Assembly: GCA_017960805.1 (NCBI GenBank) | Contig: JAGCYM010000011.1 | Coordinates: 1 to 64,000, forward strand | From: Ruminococcus sp. | Lineage (GTDB): Bacteria; Bacillota; Clostridia; Oscillospirales; Ruminococcaceae | Length of the DNA stretch: 64,000 nucleotides | Reading direction: 5' to 3' | Shown: positions 52,265-61,110 of the stretch, piece by piece | Layout of the letters: each line of letters begins with the position of its first letter | How positions within the stretch are numbered: the first letter of the stretch is position 1 | The notes under the pieces: model-generated | Seen by the model: the letters and a program-made list of their open reading frames with translations, nothing else | Told to the model about the DNA's origin: nothing | The model's database searches: none | Made by a program: the position numbers and the translations under genes

Positions 52265-53920
52265 TTATTCAACAGATATAATATAGTAGTATACGGGCTG
52301 TCCGCCGTTCACGAGCATTACCTCGATCTTGTCGCTCAGCTTAGACTGAAGAAGCTGCTGGAGCTGTTCTGCATTCTCCTCGGTAACATCCGAACCGTAT
52401 ATAACTGTAACATAGCTTGCACCGCTCTTGCAAAGCTTCTTTGTGAGCTTTAAAGTTGCCTTGTTGATATCCTTCTCGGTGAAAGCAAGCTTTCCATTGT
52501 CAAGTGCGAGTATCTCGCCTTCCTTGATAGCGTGGCCTTCAAACTCGGAATCTCTTGCGGCGTAGGTAACAAGTCCTGTCTGAACCTTCTCGAATGCCTT
52601 CGTCATATTGATTCTGTTCTCAGCCAGTCCGACACTGTCATCAAACGCCATCATTGCAGATATTCCCTGGGGAATAGTTCTTGTCTGAAGAACACATACA
52701 CTCTTGTCAGTAAGCTTAACCGCCTGCTCTGCCGCCATGATAATGTTCTTGTTATTCGGAAGAACAAACACGGTCTTTGCGGGAGTAGCAAGAATAGCGC
52801 GGAGAATATCATCTGTGGAAGGATTCATTGTCTGACCGCCGCGTACAACGAAATCAACGCCAAGATCTGTAAATAGAGTCTCTATACCATGACCGGCAGC
52901 AACAGCAACAAAACCGAATTCCTTCTCTGGAACTGCTGGTGCGAAACCTGCTTCAAGCTGCTCTGCTTCCTTTACCTTGTTCTGGTGCTGAATGCGCATA
53001 TTCTCTATCTTCGGCTTCGGATCATTTATAAAGTAACCGAACTCAAGCGCTTTCTGTATAGCCTTTCCGGGATTGTCAGTATGAACATGTACCTTGATGA
53101 TCTTTTCATCATCAACGACCACAACGCAGTCTCCGATGGTTTCAAGGTATGCTCTGAGCATAAACGGATCCGGACAGTTCGGGTTCTTTTCGAGCATATA
53201 CTCTGTACAGTAAGTGAATGTGATATCATCATCATACTGGCTTACTGCTGTCTTGAAAGCCTCAATGGAATTCTCCTCGACCTGGGGTACCTCAGCAGGA
53301 ACAGCAATGTCTCCGCCGTTGAATACCTCATACATAGCCTTGATGATAATTGTGAAACCCATACCGCCTGCATCCACAACTCCTGCTTTCTTGAGCTGCG
53401 GGAGCATATCTGTGGTCTTCGCTAGTGTAGCTTCAGCTTCTGCGCACACATCCGCCCAGAAGATTACATCACTGCTGTTTGAGAGTGCACTCTCTTTAGC
53501 TTTTTCAGCTGCAGCCTTAGATACAGTAAGGATAGTACCCTCGACAGGCTTCATAACGGCCTTGTATGCAGCCTTAACACCAAGCTCAAGCGCTCTGGCA
53601 AAGTCCTCGCAGCCAGCCTCGCTGAGTCCTGCAAGTCCTTTGGAAATACCGCGGAAAATAAGCGACAGGATAACGCCTGAGTTACCTCTTGCTCCTCTCA
53701 GAAGAGCAGAAGCAGCCGCTGAAGCAACATCAGATACAGTAACGCTGTCAGGAAGTCTCTTAAGCTCCTCAACTGCGTTGCCTATCGTCATTGACATATT
53801 CGTTCCCGTATCACCATCGGGAACCGGGTAGACATTAAGTTCGTCAACCTCCCGTTTCCTGTTGTTCAGGGTTATTGCGGCAGAAATAACAGCGTCTCTA
53901 AATAAAGCACCGTTTATCAC
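52265..53920 (-). CDS. fakA: Fatty acid kinase catalytic subunit FakA (YloV, DAK2 domain)
   Basis: Phosphorylates fatty acids held by FakB, feeding PlsX/PlsY lipid synthesis. The N-terminal DAK2 nucleotide domain shows VYPVPDGDTGTNMSMT (three metal-binding Asp) and RGARGNSGVILSLIFRG. A middle domain and the C-terminal DegV-like part (VFVLPNNKNIIMAAEQA) follow. Length 551 is normal. The start is a GTG with GGGAGG upstream. It lies 21 bases after the Asp23 gene, the usual Firmicute pairing. Confidence 0.93.
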   Translation of the reverse strand: MINGALFRDAVISAAITLNNRKREVDELNVYPVPDGDTGTNMSMTIGNAVEELKRLPDSVTVSDVASAAASALLRGARGNSGVILSLIFRGISKGLAGLSEAGCEDFARALELGVKAAYKAVMKPVEGTILTVSKAAAEKAKESALSNSSDVIFWADVCAEAEATLAKTTDMLPQLKKAGVVDAGGMGFTIIIKAMYEVFNGGDIAVPAEVPQVEENSIEAFKTAVSQYDDDITFTYCTEYMLEKNPNCPDPFMLRAYLETIGDCVVVVDDEKIIKVHVHTDNPGKAIQKALEFGYFINDPKPKIENMRIQHQNKVKEAEQLEAGFAPAVPEKEFGFVAVAAGHGIETLFTDLGVDFVVRGGQTMNPSTDDILRAILATPAKTVFVLPNNKNIIMAAEQAVKLTDKSVCVLQTRTIPQGISAMMAFDDSVGLAENRINMTKAFEKVQTGLVTYAARDSEFEGHAIKEGEILALDNGKLAFTEKDINKATLKLTKKLCKSGASYVTVIYGSDVTEENAEQLQQLLQSKLSDKIEVMLVNGGQPVYYYIISVE

Positions 53921-53941
53921 GTTCTATTTCCTCCCAATCGC

Positions 53942-54298
53942 TCAGCTGTTCATGTCGTCGACGTATACATTGACCTTGCTGACGTCGATTCCAACTGATT
54001 CCTCTATCGTAAATGTTATCTTGTGTGTTATACTGCTCACTGCGGCAGAAATATTTGTGCCGTATGTGACTTTGATATGCAGATCTATGATAAGTCCGCC
54101 GTCCTTATCAGTACGTACGAGAACACCCTTTCGTTTAAACATGCGCCCTCCAGTCAGCGATGATACCGCTGAACGGAATGTATTCACGCTGCAAACATCG
54201 GCTACTCCGAAACAGTCACATACAGCGTGACGAATTAGTTCGGTAAGATACTGTTCTGAAACGGTAATTTTGCCGATATGGTTTTCAACTGTTACCAT
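53942..54298 (-). CDS. Asp23/Gls24 family envelope-stress protein (YloU-like)
   Basis: The start at 54298 has GGGGGAG at eight bases. The 118-residue product shows the Asp23 pattern: GKITVSEQYLTELIRHAV, a central variable part and DLHIKVTYGTNISAAV with FTIEESVGIDVSKVNVYVDD. The family coats the inner membrane face or aids cell-wall stress responses, and it is typically the first gene before fakA. It may regulate or scaffold FakA (inference). Confidence 0.9.
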   Translation of the reverse strand: MVTVENHIGKITVSEQYLTELIRHAVCDCFGVADVCSVNTFRSAVSSLTGGRMFKRKGVLVRTDKDGGLIIDLHIKVTYGTNISAAVSSITHKITFTIEESVGIDVSKVNVYVDDMNS

Positions 54299-54569
54299 AA
54301 AGTGCTCTCCCCCTATATTCATAGTAAGCAGTGCAAAACTGCACACAATATCATTATATCACAGCTTCCGGCAAGTTGCAATAGCTGTACATGTAAAAAT
54401 TTCGCCCCCTATTTGCCACAGTTTTGCCAGTTTATGGCAATTATCCCCTTATCTGCTTACTAATCAGCAGCATTTCAAACAAAGCTATACTCTTCATACA
54501 AATTATGCTAAAAAATATTTTCATTCATTCCGAAAATAATGAACAACATATTAACGTTAACAAATTTGG

Positions 54570-54598
54570 TTGACGGGCACTTTGAAATTTGTTATAAT
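54570..54598 (+). promoter_or_regulatory. Promoter of the diguanylate cyclase gene
   Basis: TTGACG (54570-54575), 17-base spacer, TATAAT (54593-54598). A 10-bp perfect palindrome TTAACGTTAA lies just upstream at 54551-54560. The rest of the 390-base gap between yloU and this gene is AT rich with no coding sign. The leader of about 85 bases has no recognised c-di-GMP riboswitch. Confidence 0.72.
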
Positions 54599-54686
54599 TG
54601 TTATAGACTATTAGATTTTCCCAACCTTTATATTAAATTTATTATGCTCAAAGGCTGATTGGCCTGGAAACCGAGGCGAATAAAAC

Positions 54687-55766
54687 ATGACATTATTTGG
54701 ATACTTAGAAAATCACTGGAGTGTTCTTGTTGTTCTGATCGGTATGGCGTTAGTGCTAAATACGGATGTCCATCTTGAAAAAAGAATGATATTCCGGATT
54801 GCTCTGACAGACACAATTCTTTTTATATATACGGTTACCTGTTATATCGAATCATGTCTTGGCAATCTGGAAACCTTCACTATACTACGTTCCATCCTCT
54901 GTGCCACAAATTATGCCCTTATATCATTCATACTTGTTAACATAATAATGATTGTATATCCGAAACAGACTTACTATCTTTACTTCCCCGCTATACTGAA
55001 TACTGTTCTATCTTTTGTTTCAATCCCCACAAAGATAGTTTTCTACTTTACATCTGATAATCATTTTCAGCGCGGTCCTCTTGGATATCTGGCATACTTT
55101 ATTTCTGCTTTGTACCTGATTTATCTTTTTGTTAACTTATTCTTCAATAACAAATTTCACAAAAGCGAAATATTCCTTCCCATCTTTATGTCTATTACCG
55201 CCATCGTATGTCTTATAACGCCGGCGTTTATATATGAAACATCACAGCACTGGTTCAACATCACGATTGCGATCGATATTCTGCTTTATTATATATTTCT
55301 CCTTCAGCAGTTTACAAAACGTGATCCGCTTACAAATCTTCTGAATCGTCAGTCTTATTACTCTGACGCTGAAAGGCTATCCAAAGATATCACGGCGGTT
55401 ATAACAATGGATATGGACGGACTTAAGGAACTCAATGACAGTAAAGGGCATGTTGCCGGAGATACAGCTCTTAAAGCTCTTGCCGACTGTTTCTGGAAAT
55501 CCTCCAAACGCAATCATAGAGTTTACAGAATCGGTGGTGATGAGTATACTATTCTTTGCCTTGGAGGCGATGAGAAAGAGGTACAGGAACTCATCGAACG
55601 AATACGTGGACAAGTTGCTAAAACTCCATATACTTGTTCTATAGGTTATGCAATGAAAACTGATAACACATCAATCGATAAGCTTTATCAGCTCGCTGAC
55701 TCACAGCTATATGTAGAAAAGAAGCAGTACTATGAGCGGTCAGGCAAACTCAGAAGGAAACGATGA
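54687..55766 (+). CDS. Membrane diguanylate cyclase (GGDEF domain)
   Basis: Makes the second messenger cyclic di-GMP from two GTP. The N-terminal half has about six membrane helices (residues 10-205) with no recognised sensor motif. The GGDEF domain (about 215-345) starts DPLTNLLNRQSYY and has the active-site signature GGDEY at 283-287; Tyr for Phe at the last position is tolerated in active enzymes. No RxxD inhibitory site is evident. It is monocistronic with a terminator. Confidence 0.92.
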   Translation: MTLFGYLENHWSVLVVLIGMALVLNTDVHLEKRMIFRIALTDTILFIYTVTCYIESCLGNLETFTILRSILCATNYALISFILVNIIMIVYPKQTYYLYFPAILNTVLSFVSIPTKIVFYFTSDNHFQRGPLGYLAYFISALYLIYLFVNLFFNNKFHKSEIFLPIFMSITAIVCLITPAFIYETSQHWFNITIAIDILLYYIFLLQQFTKRDPLTNLLNRQSYYSDAERLSKDITAVITMDMDGLKELNDSKGHVAGDTALKALADCFWKSSKRNHRVYRIGGDEYTILCLGGDEKEVQELIERIRGQVAKTPYTCSIGYAMKTDNTSIDKLYQLADSQLYVEKKQYYERSGKLRRKR

Positions 55767-55817
55767 GCCGATCAGTGATCTAAATACATATCAAGAAAAT
55801 ACACAGCAAAAAAGTTA

Positions 55818-55862
55818 CGGGCAGATACTTCGTTTAACAGCCGAAGTATCTGCCCGGTTTTT
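55818..55862 (+). terminator. Terminator of the diguanylate cyclase gene
   Basis: A 15-bp perfect stem (55818-55832 with 55842-55856) followed by a T tract on the plus strand. Confidence 0.9.
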
Positions 55863-55919
55863 ATTCTCTGTTTATACTCAGCAGCAAGTCATGCTGACGC
55901 ATGAGTCGCTCTGTAGATA

Positions 55920-57101
55920 TCAGTGATGGAAAAGACGGATTCCTGTGAATGCCATTGCAATGTTGTACTTGTTGCAGGTCTCGATAACATTGTCATCACG
56001 GATTGAACCGCCGGGCTCTGCAATGTACTCAACGCCAGACTTCTTAGCACGCTCGATGTTGTCACCAAATGGGAAGAATGCATCAGAACCAAGACAAACA
56101 CCTGTATTCTTGGCAAGCCATGCCTTCTTCTCCTCACGTGTGAATACCGCGGGCTTAACCTTGAATATTCTCTGCCACTCTCCTTCACGAAGTACATCCT
56201 CGTACTCATCACCAATGTATACATCAATAGCATTGTCGCGGTCTGCACGGCGAATGTCATCAACGAACTGAAGCCCCATTACCTGTGGAGATTGTCTGAG
56301 CCACCAGTTGTCTGCCTTCTGTCCTGCAAGACGTGTGCAGTGGATACGTGACTGCTGGCCTGCGCCGATACCAATAGCCTGTCCGTCCTTAACATAGCAA
56401 ACGGAATTGGACTGTGTGTATTTGAGAGTGATAAGAGAGATGAGAAGATCGTCTTTCTTGTCCTCCGGAATATCCTTGTTATCAGTAACAACATTTGAGA
56501 GAAGGTCACGGTTGATATCAAGCTCGTTGCGTCCCTGCTCAAATGATACGCCGTAAACCTGCTTAGTCTCGATAGGAGCCGGCTTATAGCTAGGATCAAT
56601 CTTAAGAATGCAGTATGTACCCTTGCGCTTTGATTTAAGGATCTCAAGTGCCTCCGGATCATAATCAGGTGCTATTACACCGTCAGATACCTCACGCTGA
56701 ATCATCTTTGCTGTACATATGTCAACCTTATCTGAAAGAGCAATAAAATCACCGTATGAGGACATTCTGTCTGCACCGCGAGCTCTTGCGTAAGCACTTG
56801 CAAGAGGAGTAAGTTCTCCAAGATCATCAACCCAGTAGATCTTCTTCAAATCATCGCTGAGCGGTCTGCCGATAGCAGCACCTGCAGGTGAAACATGCTT
56901 GAATGAAGTTGCTGCGCATACACCTGTAGCAGCCTTAAGCTCCTTAACAAGCTGCCAGCCGTTAAGCGCATCAAGAAGATTGATGTAGCCCGGACGTCCG
57001 CAAAGCACCTCTATAGGAAGATTGCTTCCGTCAGCCATATAAACCCTTGAAGGCTTCTGATTTGGATTACAGCCATATTTTAACTGCATTTCATTTGACA
57101 T
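55920..57101 (-). CDS. Stand-alone AICAR transformylase (PurH C-terminal domain only)
   Basis: Formylates AICAR to FAICAR with 10-formyl-tetrahydrofolate, the ninth purine step. The transformylase motifs are present: SFKHVSPAGAA (catalytic Lys-His), SNSVCYVKDGQAIGIGAGQQ, SDAFFPFGDN and the closing TGIRLFHH. The N-terminal IMP cyclohydrolase domain (about 200 residues, MGS-like) of ordinary PurH is missing; length is 393 against about 510. AAGGAGG stands before the ATG. A PurO-type cyclohydrolase gene just upstream supplies the missing activity. Confidence 0.93.
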   Translation of the reverse strand: MSNEMQLKYGCNPNQKPSRVYMADGSNLPIEVLCGRPGYINLLDALNGWQLVKELKAATGVCAATSFKHVSPAGAAIGRPLSDDLKKIYWVDDLGELTPLASAYARARGADRMSSYGDFIALSDKVDICTAKMIQREVSDGVIAPDYDPEALEILKSKRKGTYCILKIDPSYKPAPIETKQVYGVSFEQGRNELDINRDLLSNVVTDNKDIPEDKKDDLLISLITLKYTQSNSVCYVKDGQAIGIGAGQQSRIHCTRLAGQKADNWWLRQSPQVMGLQFVDDIRRADRDNAIDVYIGDEYEDVLREGEWQRIFKVKPAVFTREEKKAWLAKNTGVCLGSDAFFPFGDNIERAKKSGVEYIAEPGGSIRDDNVIETCNKYNIAMAFTGIRLFHH

Positions 57102-57165
57102 TGTAATGTCCTCCTTATGTATGATTCATATTTATTGTAGAGCGGATTATTTCCACCCGAAAATA

Positions 57166-57470
57166 TCAATAATCCTCGTATTCATTTTTACACATACTGT
57201 CGTTTATGTCCGATCTGGAATCAATGATATCCTTGCGTATCGACCTGTTCCTGTCATCGTACTCATACTCAGTTGAAACCGTTTCATCATACGAGTTTGT
57301 TTTGATATCTTTTATAAGATTGCCATGATGTTTCCGTTTTTATCATATGTATAACTATATATCCACCATCTGCATATTTTCGGGATCACTGGTTTTCTCT
57401 GTCCTGATGATGTTATCATACTCGTCATAGCCGTGAGAAGTATCGCTAACTGTTTTTTCAGCAAATACAA
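57166..57470 (-). pseudogene. Remnant of a YD-repeat (RHS-like) protein
   Basis: Between purO and the transformylase gene the minus strand encodes, in three different frames in succession, SHGYDEYDNIIRTEKTSD, YSYTYDKNGNIMAI and ETVSTEYEYDDRNRSIRKD. These are typical YD-repeat segments of RHS-like surface proteins. The frames are broken by stops and single-base shifts, there is no start codon or RBS, and the piece begins directly after the purO stop. It is a decayed fragment of about 100 codons. Confidence 0.65.
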
Positions 57471-58184
57471 TTACTTGTTCTTGTTTACGATACGTGTCTC
57501 CTCAGTACCATCCTCAAGATTTACATAACGAACGAAAAGTGATACCTTGTTGTCAGCATTTAGACTGTTCCAGAGCATATCTGTGAACTCGAAAATGCTT
57601 CCGCTTATACCTACAAGCTTGGGCTCACCCTCAAAGCTCGGGAGCGGATTACCATCGCCCATATATGTATGGATGAAGTGACCTTCACCTGCTATAGGAT
57701 TATTATAGCTGAATGTATATCTCTGGCAAGAGTCAGGGTTTCCGTTAGCACTCTTGAGAATTGACATAGCGTAATTGAAATTATTGTCGTCAAAACGTAG
57801 AATACCTGAGATTCGAGGTGTATAGTTAGGAGCGTCGTCCTCAAACTCACGTGAGCGAAGTGCCTGCTCAAATGTATACTGCTTGTCCATAAGCTCATAG
57901 ATTGTATCTGTCTGATCTCCGTTTGTTACGATGAGCTTGTTGCCAAGCACTCTAACGGGAGCGTAAATAATAAGGTGCGGATCAGTAAGCTTTGAAGGAT
58001 CAAAAGCCTCTGTGCGGATGCCCTTGCCATCTTCGATAAATACACGGTTACGGCTGTTTTCGCTTCTGCCCATGATGAAGTATGCAGTAACGGCAAACTT
58101 TCCGTCTGCGGATTTACCGATAATGATACCTCTTCCCGGATAAGCGTTTGAACTGAGTTCCTGTGCTAAATCAAGCTTTTTCAT
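57471..58184 (-). CDS. purO: Archaeal-type IMP cyclohydrolase (PurO-like)
   Basis: Closes the ring of FAICAR to IMP, the last purine step. The 237-residue protein matches the PurO/IMP-cyclohydrolase-like family: YPGRGIIIGKS near the start, TAYFIMGRSENSRNRVF, IYAPVRVLGNKLIVTNGDQTD and FSYNNPIAGEGHFIHTYMGDG. It is unrelated to the MGS-like cyclohydrolase domain of PurH. Lying upstream of the PurH transformylase half on the same strand, it completes the pathway. AAAGGAG precedes the ATG. Confidence 0.9.
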   Translation of the reverse strand: MKKLDLAQELSSNAYPGRGIIIGKSADGKFAVTAYFIMGRSENSRNRVFIEDGKGIRTEAFDPSKLTDPHLIIYAPVRVLGNKLIVTNGDQTDTIYELMDKQYTFEQALRSREFEDDAPNYTPRISGILRFDDNNFNYAMSILKSANGNPDSCQRYTFSYNNPIAGEGHFIHTYMGDGNPLPSFEGEPKLVGISGSIFEFTDMLWNSLNADNKVSLFVRYVNLEDGTEETRIVNKNK

Positions 58185-58257
58185 GATAATTTACTCCTTT
58201 CGGATATTAGTATATTTTAAATTGATAATTCGTTTGTTTGATTAAGCTGTTATTATT

Positions 58258-58881
58258 TCAGCGAGTCATTTCTATGAGTCCCTGAACATACTGTGCGCCC
58301 TGCGCAAGTTTAGGAGTGTAGCCTGTCGCCTTTGTCACAATGAAATCAGTGACAACTATGATCAGAATCGCGATCGCTATGATGTTTATTGCTTTCCTGC
58401 TTGGCTTTTTAAGAAGCCAGTCGAAAAACGGCTGAACTATATACATAAACAGCAATCCTCCGAGTCCGAATCGAACTGATGTGCTCAGAGCGATTCGTGC
58501 CTGGAAATTGTATTTATAATTCGCATATGTCTGCCACGGCCATGATCCCTTTGTGTATTCAAGTACATAGGAAGCTATAAGCTCTATCAAGGTGGCAACC
58601 GCCATACAACCTAGGAAGATGAGGATAGGTTTAACAAATATCTCTACCGGAAGGCTGCATTTTTTCTTCTTAAGCCATCCGAAGCAGATCAGGAAGAGTA
58701 ATGCCCCGACGCCATAGATTGGACAATAAGGACCGAACAGCTCTCCCCTGTTATGGAAGCCCCAGCGGTATACAACTACCTCGAGGAATACCTCATAGCA
58801 CCATCCGAATACCGCGTACATCCAGAAACAGATGAAATACTTCTGAATTATCTGTTTCTCTTTTACCTCCGCGAAGCTCAT
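58258..58881 (-). CDS. CmpB-like putative ABC-transporter membrane protein
   Basis: The start at 58881 (MSFAEVKEKQII) overlaps the purN stop as ATGA and is coupled to it. The 207-residue product has about five membrane helices with the family hallmarks FGWCYEVFLEV, RGELFGPYCPIYGVGALL, IELIASYVLEY and FQARIALSTSVRFGLGGL. The family (ABC_trans_CmpB) is widespread in Firmicutes and its transport function is unproven. Its place in the purine cluster suggests shared expression only. Confidence 0.85.
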   Translation of the reverse strand: MSFAEVKEKQIIQKYFICFWMYAVFGWCYEVFLEVVVYRWGFHNRGELFGPYCPIYGVGALLFLICFGWLKKKKCSLPVEIFVKPILIFLGCMAVATLIELIASYVLEYTKGSWPWQTYANYKYNFQARIALSTSVRFGLGGLLFMYIVQPFFDWLLKKPSRKAINIIAIAILIIVVTDFIVTKATGYTPKLAQGAQYVQGLIEMTR

Positions 58882-59501
58882 AACACATACGCCTTTCCGT
58901 CGCGTATCTCTATCCTTTCCTCGCAGAAAAGTGATACAGCCTCGGGAAGTATCTTCCACTCAGCCTGCTCCATAATGCGTTTCTGTAATGTTTCGGGAGT
59001 ATCTCCGTTCTCAACCGGAACGGCCTTCTGAATGATTATAGGGCCGCCGTCGCAAACCTCCGTGACAAAATGGACCGTTGCGCCCGAGAGCTTTACGCCC
59101 GCCGCAAGTGCCGCCTCATGTACGTGCAGTCCATAGAAGCCTTTTCCGCAGAATGACGGTATAAGTGCGGGATGAACGTTCATCATTTTATATGGAAAGG
59201 CCTTGGTGACCTGCTCATCAAGGATGGTCATGAATCCAGCATAAACGACGAGATCAGCCTTCTCAGCGAGGAGAGCATCCGTAACTGCACGGGTATACGA
59301 AGCTATATCCGGATACGCCTTCCTCGGGATAACTATTCCCTTTATGCCGTTCTGTTCGGCGCGCTCGAGAGCGTAAGCGCCTTCTTTTGAGGATATGACA
59401 CAAGTTATCTTTCCGTTTTTTATATTACCAGCCTTCTCTGCATCGATGAGAGCCTGAAGATTCGTGCCTCCTCCTGAGACGAGAACAACTATGTTTTTCA
59501 T
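58878..59501 (-). CDS. purN: Phosphoribosylglycinamide formyltransferase (GAR transformylase)
   Basis: Transfers formyl from 10-formyl-THF to GAR, the third purine step. Motifs are VLVSGGGTNLQALIDA, AGFMTILDEQV, MMNVHPALIPSFCGKGFYG (Asn-His catalytic pair) and SGATVHFVTEVCDGGPII (catalytic Asp). Length 207 is normal. It lies 15 bases after a DUF3592 gene and overlaps the next gene, so expansin, DUF3592, purN and the CmpB-like gene form a tight unit. Confidence 0.96.
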   Translation of the reverse strand: MKNIVVLVSGGGTNLQALIDAEKAGNIKNGKITCVISSKEGAYALERAEQNGIKGIVIPRKAYPDIASYTRAVTDALLAEKADLVVYAGFMTILDEQVTKAFPYKMMNVHPALIPSFCGKGFYGLHVHEAALAAGVKLSGATVHFVTEVCDGGPIIIQKAVPVENGDTPETLQKRIMEQAEWKILPEAVSLFCEERIEIRDGKAYVL

Positions 59502-59516
59502 CGTCAGTTCCTCCTG

Positions 59517-59984
59517 TCAGTGGAATATCAGTATCAGAAGCACGAACAACGCCGGAACGCTTCCGAAAATAATCGCTTTGTAGTAATCCTTCACCATATC
59601 GTTTTCTCTGTTGGCGAAGTAGAAGAATATCGGATCATCAGGGTCATAACAGATCATTTCCTGTGAACCTATCTCATATTTCATGACTCTGTCCGCAACT
59701 GAGTAGACGGAACTTACGGGCCTGCCATCCTCAGTCTCAAATTTTACTATCGGGTAATAATGCTTGACTACCTCAGTAGCTTCGTGATAATCAGTTATAG
59801 TTCCGAACACCGCAACCGAGCGGCTGAGGCGCTTCCTTATCTGGGAAATATGCCACATAAACAGAGCGACCATCAGCACATATATTCCCAGTAATCCGTA
59901 TAGCAGATATCCGTAATGGAACGTTACTCCCACGATCACAAACGAGACTATTGCCCAAATATAGTCAAGTGTTCCGACCTTCAT
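59517..59984 (-). CDS. DUF3592-family membrane protein
   Basis: A 155-residue protein with two N-terminal helices (residues 8-46), a soluble beta region (VAVFGTITDYHEATEVV, YYPIVKFETEDGR, CYDPDDPIFFYF) and a C-terminal helix. This is the DUF3592 arrangement; no function is known. It is packed between the expansin and purN genes (gaps 12 and 15 bases). A longer relative lies at 30799-31485. Confidence 0.8.
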   Translation of the reverse strand: MKVGTLDYIWAIVSFVIVGVTFHYGYLLYGLLGIYVLMVALFMWHISQIRKRLSRSVAVFGTITDYHEATEVVKHYYPIVKFETEDGRPVSSVYSVADRVMKYEIGSQEMICYDPDDPIFFYFANRENDMVKDYYKAIIFGSVPALFVLLILIFH

Positions 59985-59996
59985 TGCACACCCCCG

Positions 59997-60869
59997 TTAT
60001 TTCGGGAACTGGACGTGTCCTGGTATTATCTCAGTATCATCAGTCGAAAGAGGAATATCCTTGTCGACAATTACCTGGCCGTATATATCAGTTATCCTGA
60101 ATGTAAACGGACCTGCGCCCATCTCTCTCGATTCAAAGTAGTTATATGGACGGCGGGGTATCTCAACCCATTCGCCATCCTTCAGATATTCAAGTTTAGT
60201 TATCGGATAGCGGTGATTCCGCACCTGGACTCCGCACCAGAACTGCGTCGTTCCTTCCTTGTACTTATAGCACACAGGAGCATTCTCGGCAGAATCGAGA
60301 GGAACGATTTTCCAGCTCACCGGAACTCTTCCTTTCTCAACAGGAGCAATAAGCGGGAAAGCATCGGTATACAGATCAAGATCGCCTTTCTTTCCCTCAG
60401 GAAGCTCATCTGTTACAAGCATATTGATCGTTCCGAGTTCGCCGGTTACTTCCAGATATGCACCAGCAAGCTGCGCACTGTTGTAATCAGAATGATTCAT
60501 CGCCACTATCCAGTAATCACGCGATACAGGATCCAGCATTGCATGACCGCCTTCATATCCGCCCCCGTAGAATGTTCCCTCGCCGGTATGTACAGTTCCT
60601 TTAGGCTCCAGTATACAGCTCTCATCAATAGTAAATTCGCTGTCGTACTCACCGCCGGAAGAAGATACGGGTTTTCCAAGAACGAAATCAGAGAGAGCTT
60701 GAAGCGCTGCCTTATCCGCTCCTGACTGACGAGCCGCTACGAGGTCAAACGTGTCGACACGGCCGTCTGAATTATAGTCCATGGAGATATTGCCTGCTGA
60801 AAAAGCAGGCATGACCGCTGCGGACATTATTACCGCCGCCGCAGCTGCTGAAACTACCAGTTTTTTCAT
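59997..60869 (-). CDS. Secreted bacterial expansin with N-terminal dockerin-like calcium loop
   Basis: Loosens cellulose and hemicellulose networks without hydrolysis. A signal peptide (residues 1-25) is followed by one calcium-binding loop DYNSDGRVDTFDLV (about 31-44). The double-psi barrel domain has GTFYGGGYEGGHAM (Thr99) and key acid Asp165 in GDLDL. A CBM63 domain follows, with FWCGVQVRNHRYPITKLEYL (Trp211), PYNYF (Tyr242) and terminal PGHVQFPK. These match Bacillus EXLX1 residues closely; the first of its two tandem Trp is Phe here. Length 290. It lies between purM and purN genes. Confidence 0.92.
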   Translation of the reverse strand: MKKLVVSAAAAAVIMSAAVMPAFSAGNISMDYNSDGRVDTFDLVAARQSGADKAALQALSDFVLGKPVSSSGGEYDSEFTIDESCILEPKGTVHTGEGTFYGGGYEGGHAMLDPVSRDYWIVAMNHSDYNSAQLAGAYLEVTGELGTINMLVTDELPEGKKGDLDLYTDAFPLIAPVEKGRVPVSWKIVPLDSAENAPVCYKYKEGTTQFWCGVQVRNHRYPITKLEYLKDGEWVEIPRRPYNYFESREMGAGPFTFRITDIYGQVIVDKDIPLSTDDTEIIPGHVQFPK

Positions 60870-61110
60870 TACATCACCCTTTTCAAGGATTGATTTGTTG
60901 TAGCTTGTTCGGGAATAACTTCACAGACATTCATTTATGAGAAGAGGGAGCGTCCTTTGTTCAAGGGCGTTCCCTCTCTGAAAACAGCCCGCAGGACAGT
61001 CTTTAGAGCACTTTTTTCAAAGTGCTTCCTTGTTCTGTTGCGCCGCTCTTTCATTAAAAGCAGCCAAGGCTCTGCAAGCCTGAAATGATTATGCTATATA
61101 TTTCCTGTTA
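60870..61110 (-). other. Intergenic region between purM and expansin with two hairpins
   Basis: Two inverted repeats lie here. One is an imperfect long one at 60943-60977 (AGAGGGA/TCCCTCT outer stem); the other is AGCACTTT/AAAGTGCT at 61007-61026. Neither has a T tract on the minus strand. They could attenuate or process the purine transcript before the expansin gene. No clear promoter is seen. Confidence 0.45.

Noticed and set aside
54599..54686. Possible cyclic-di-GMP riboswitch before the diguanylate cyclase
   Set aside because: No GEMM core or tetraloop-receptor pattern was seen; only a short GC-rich stretch before the RBS.
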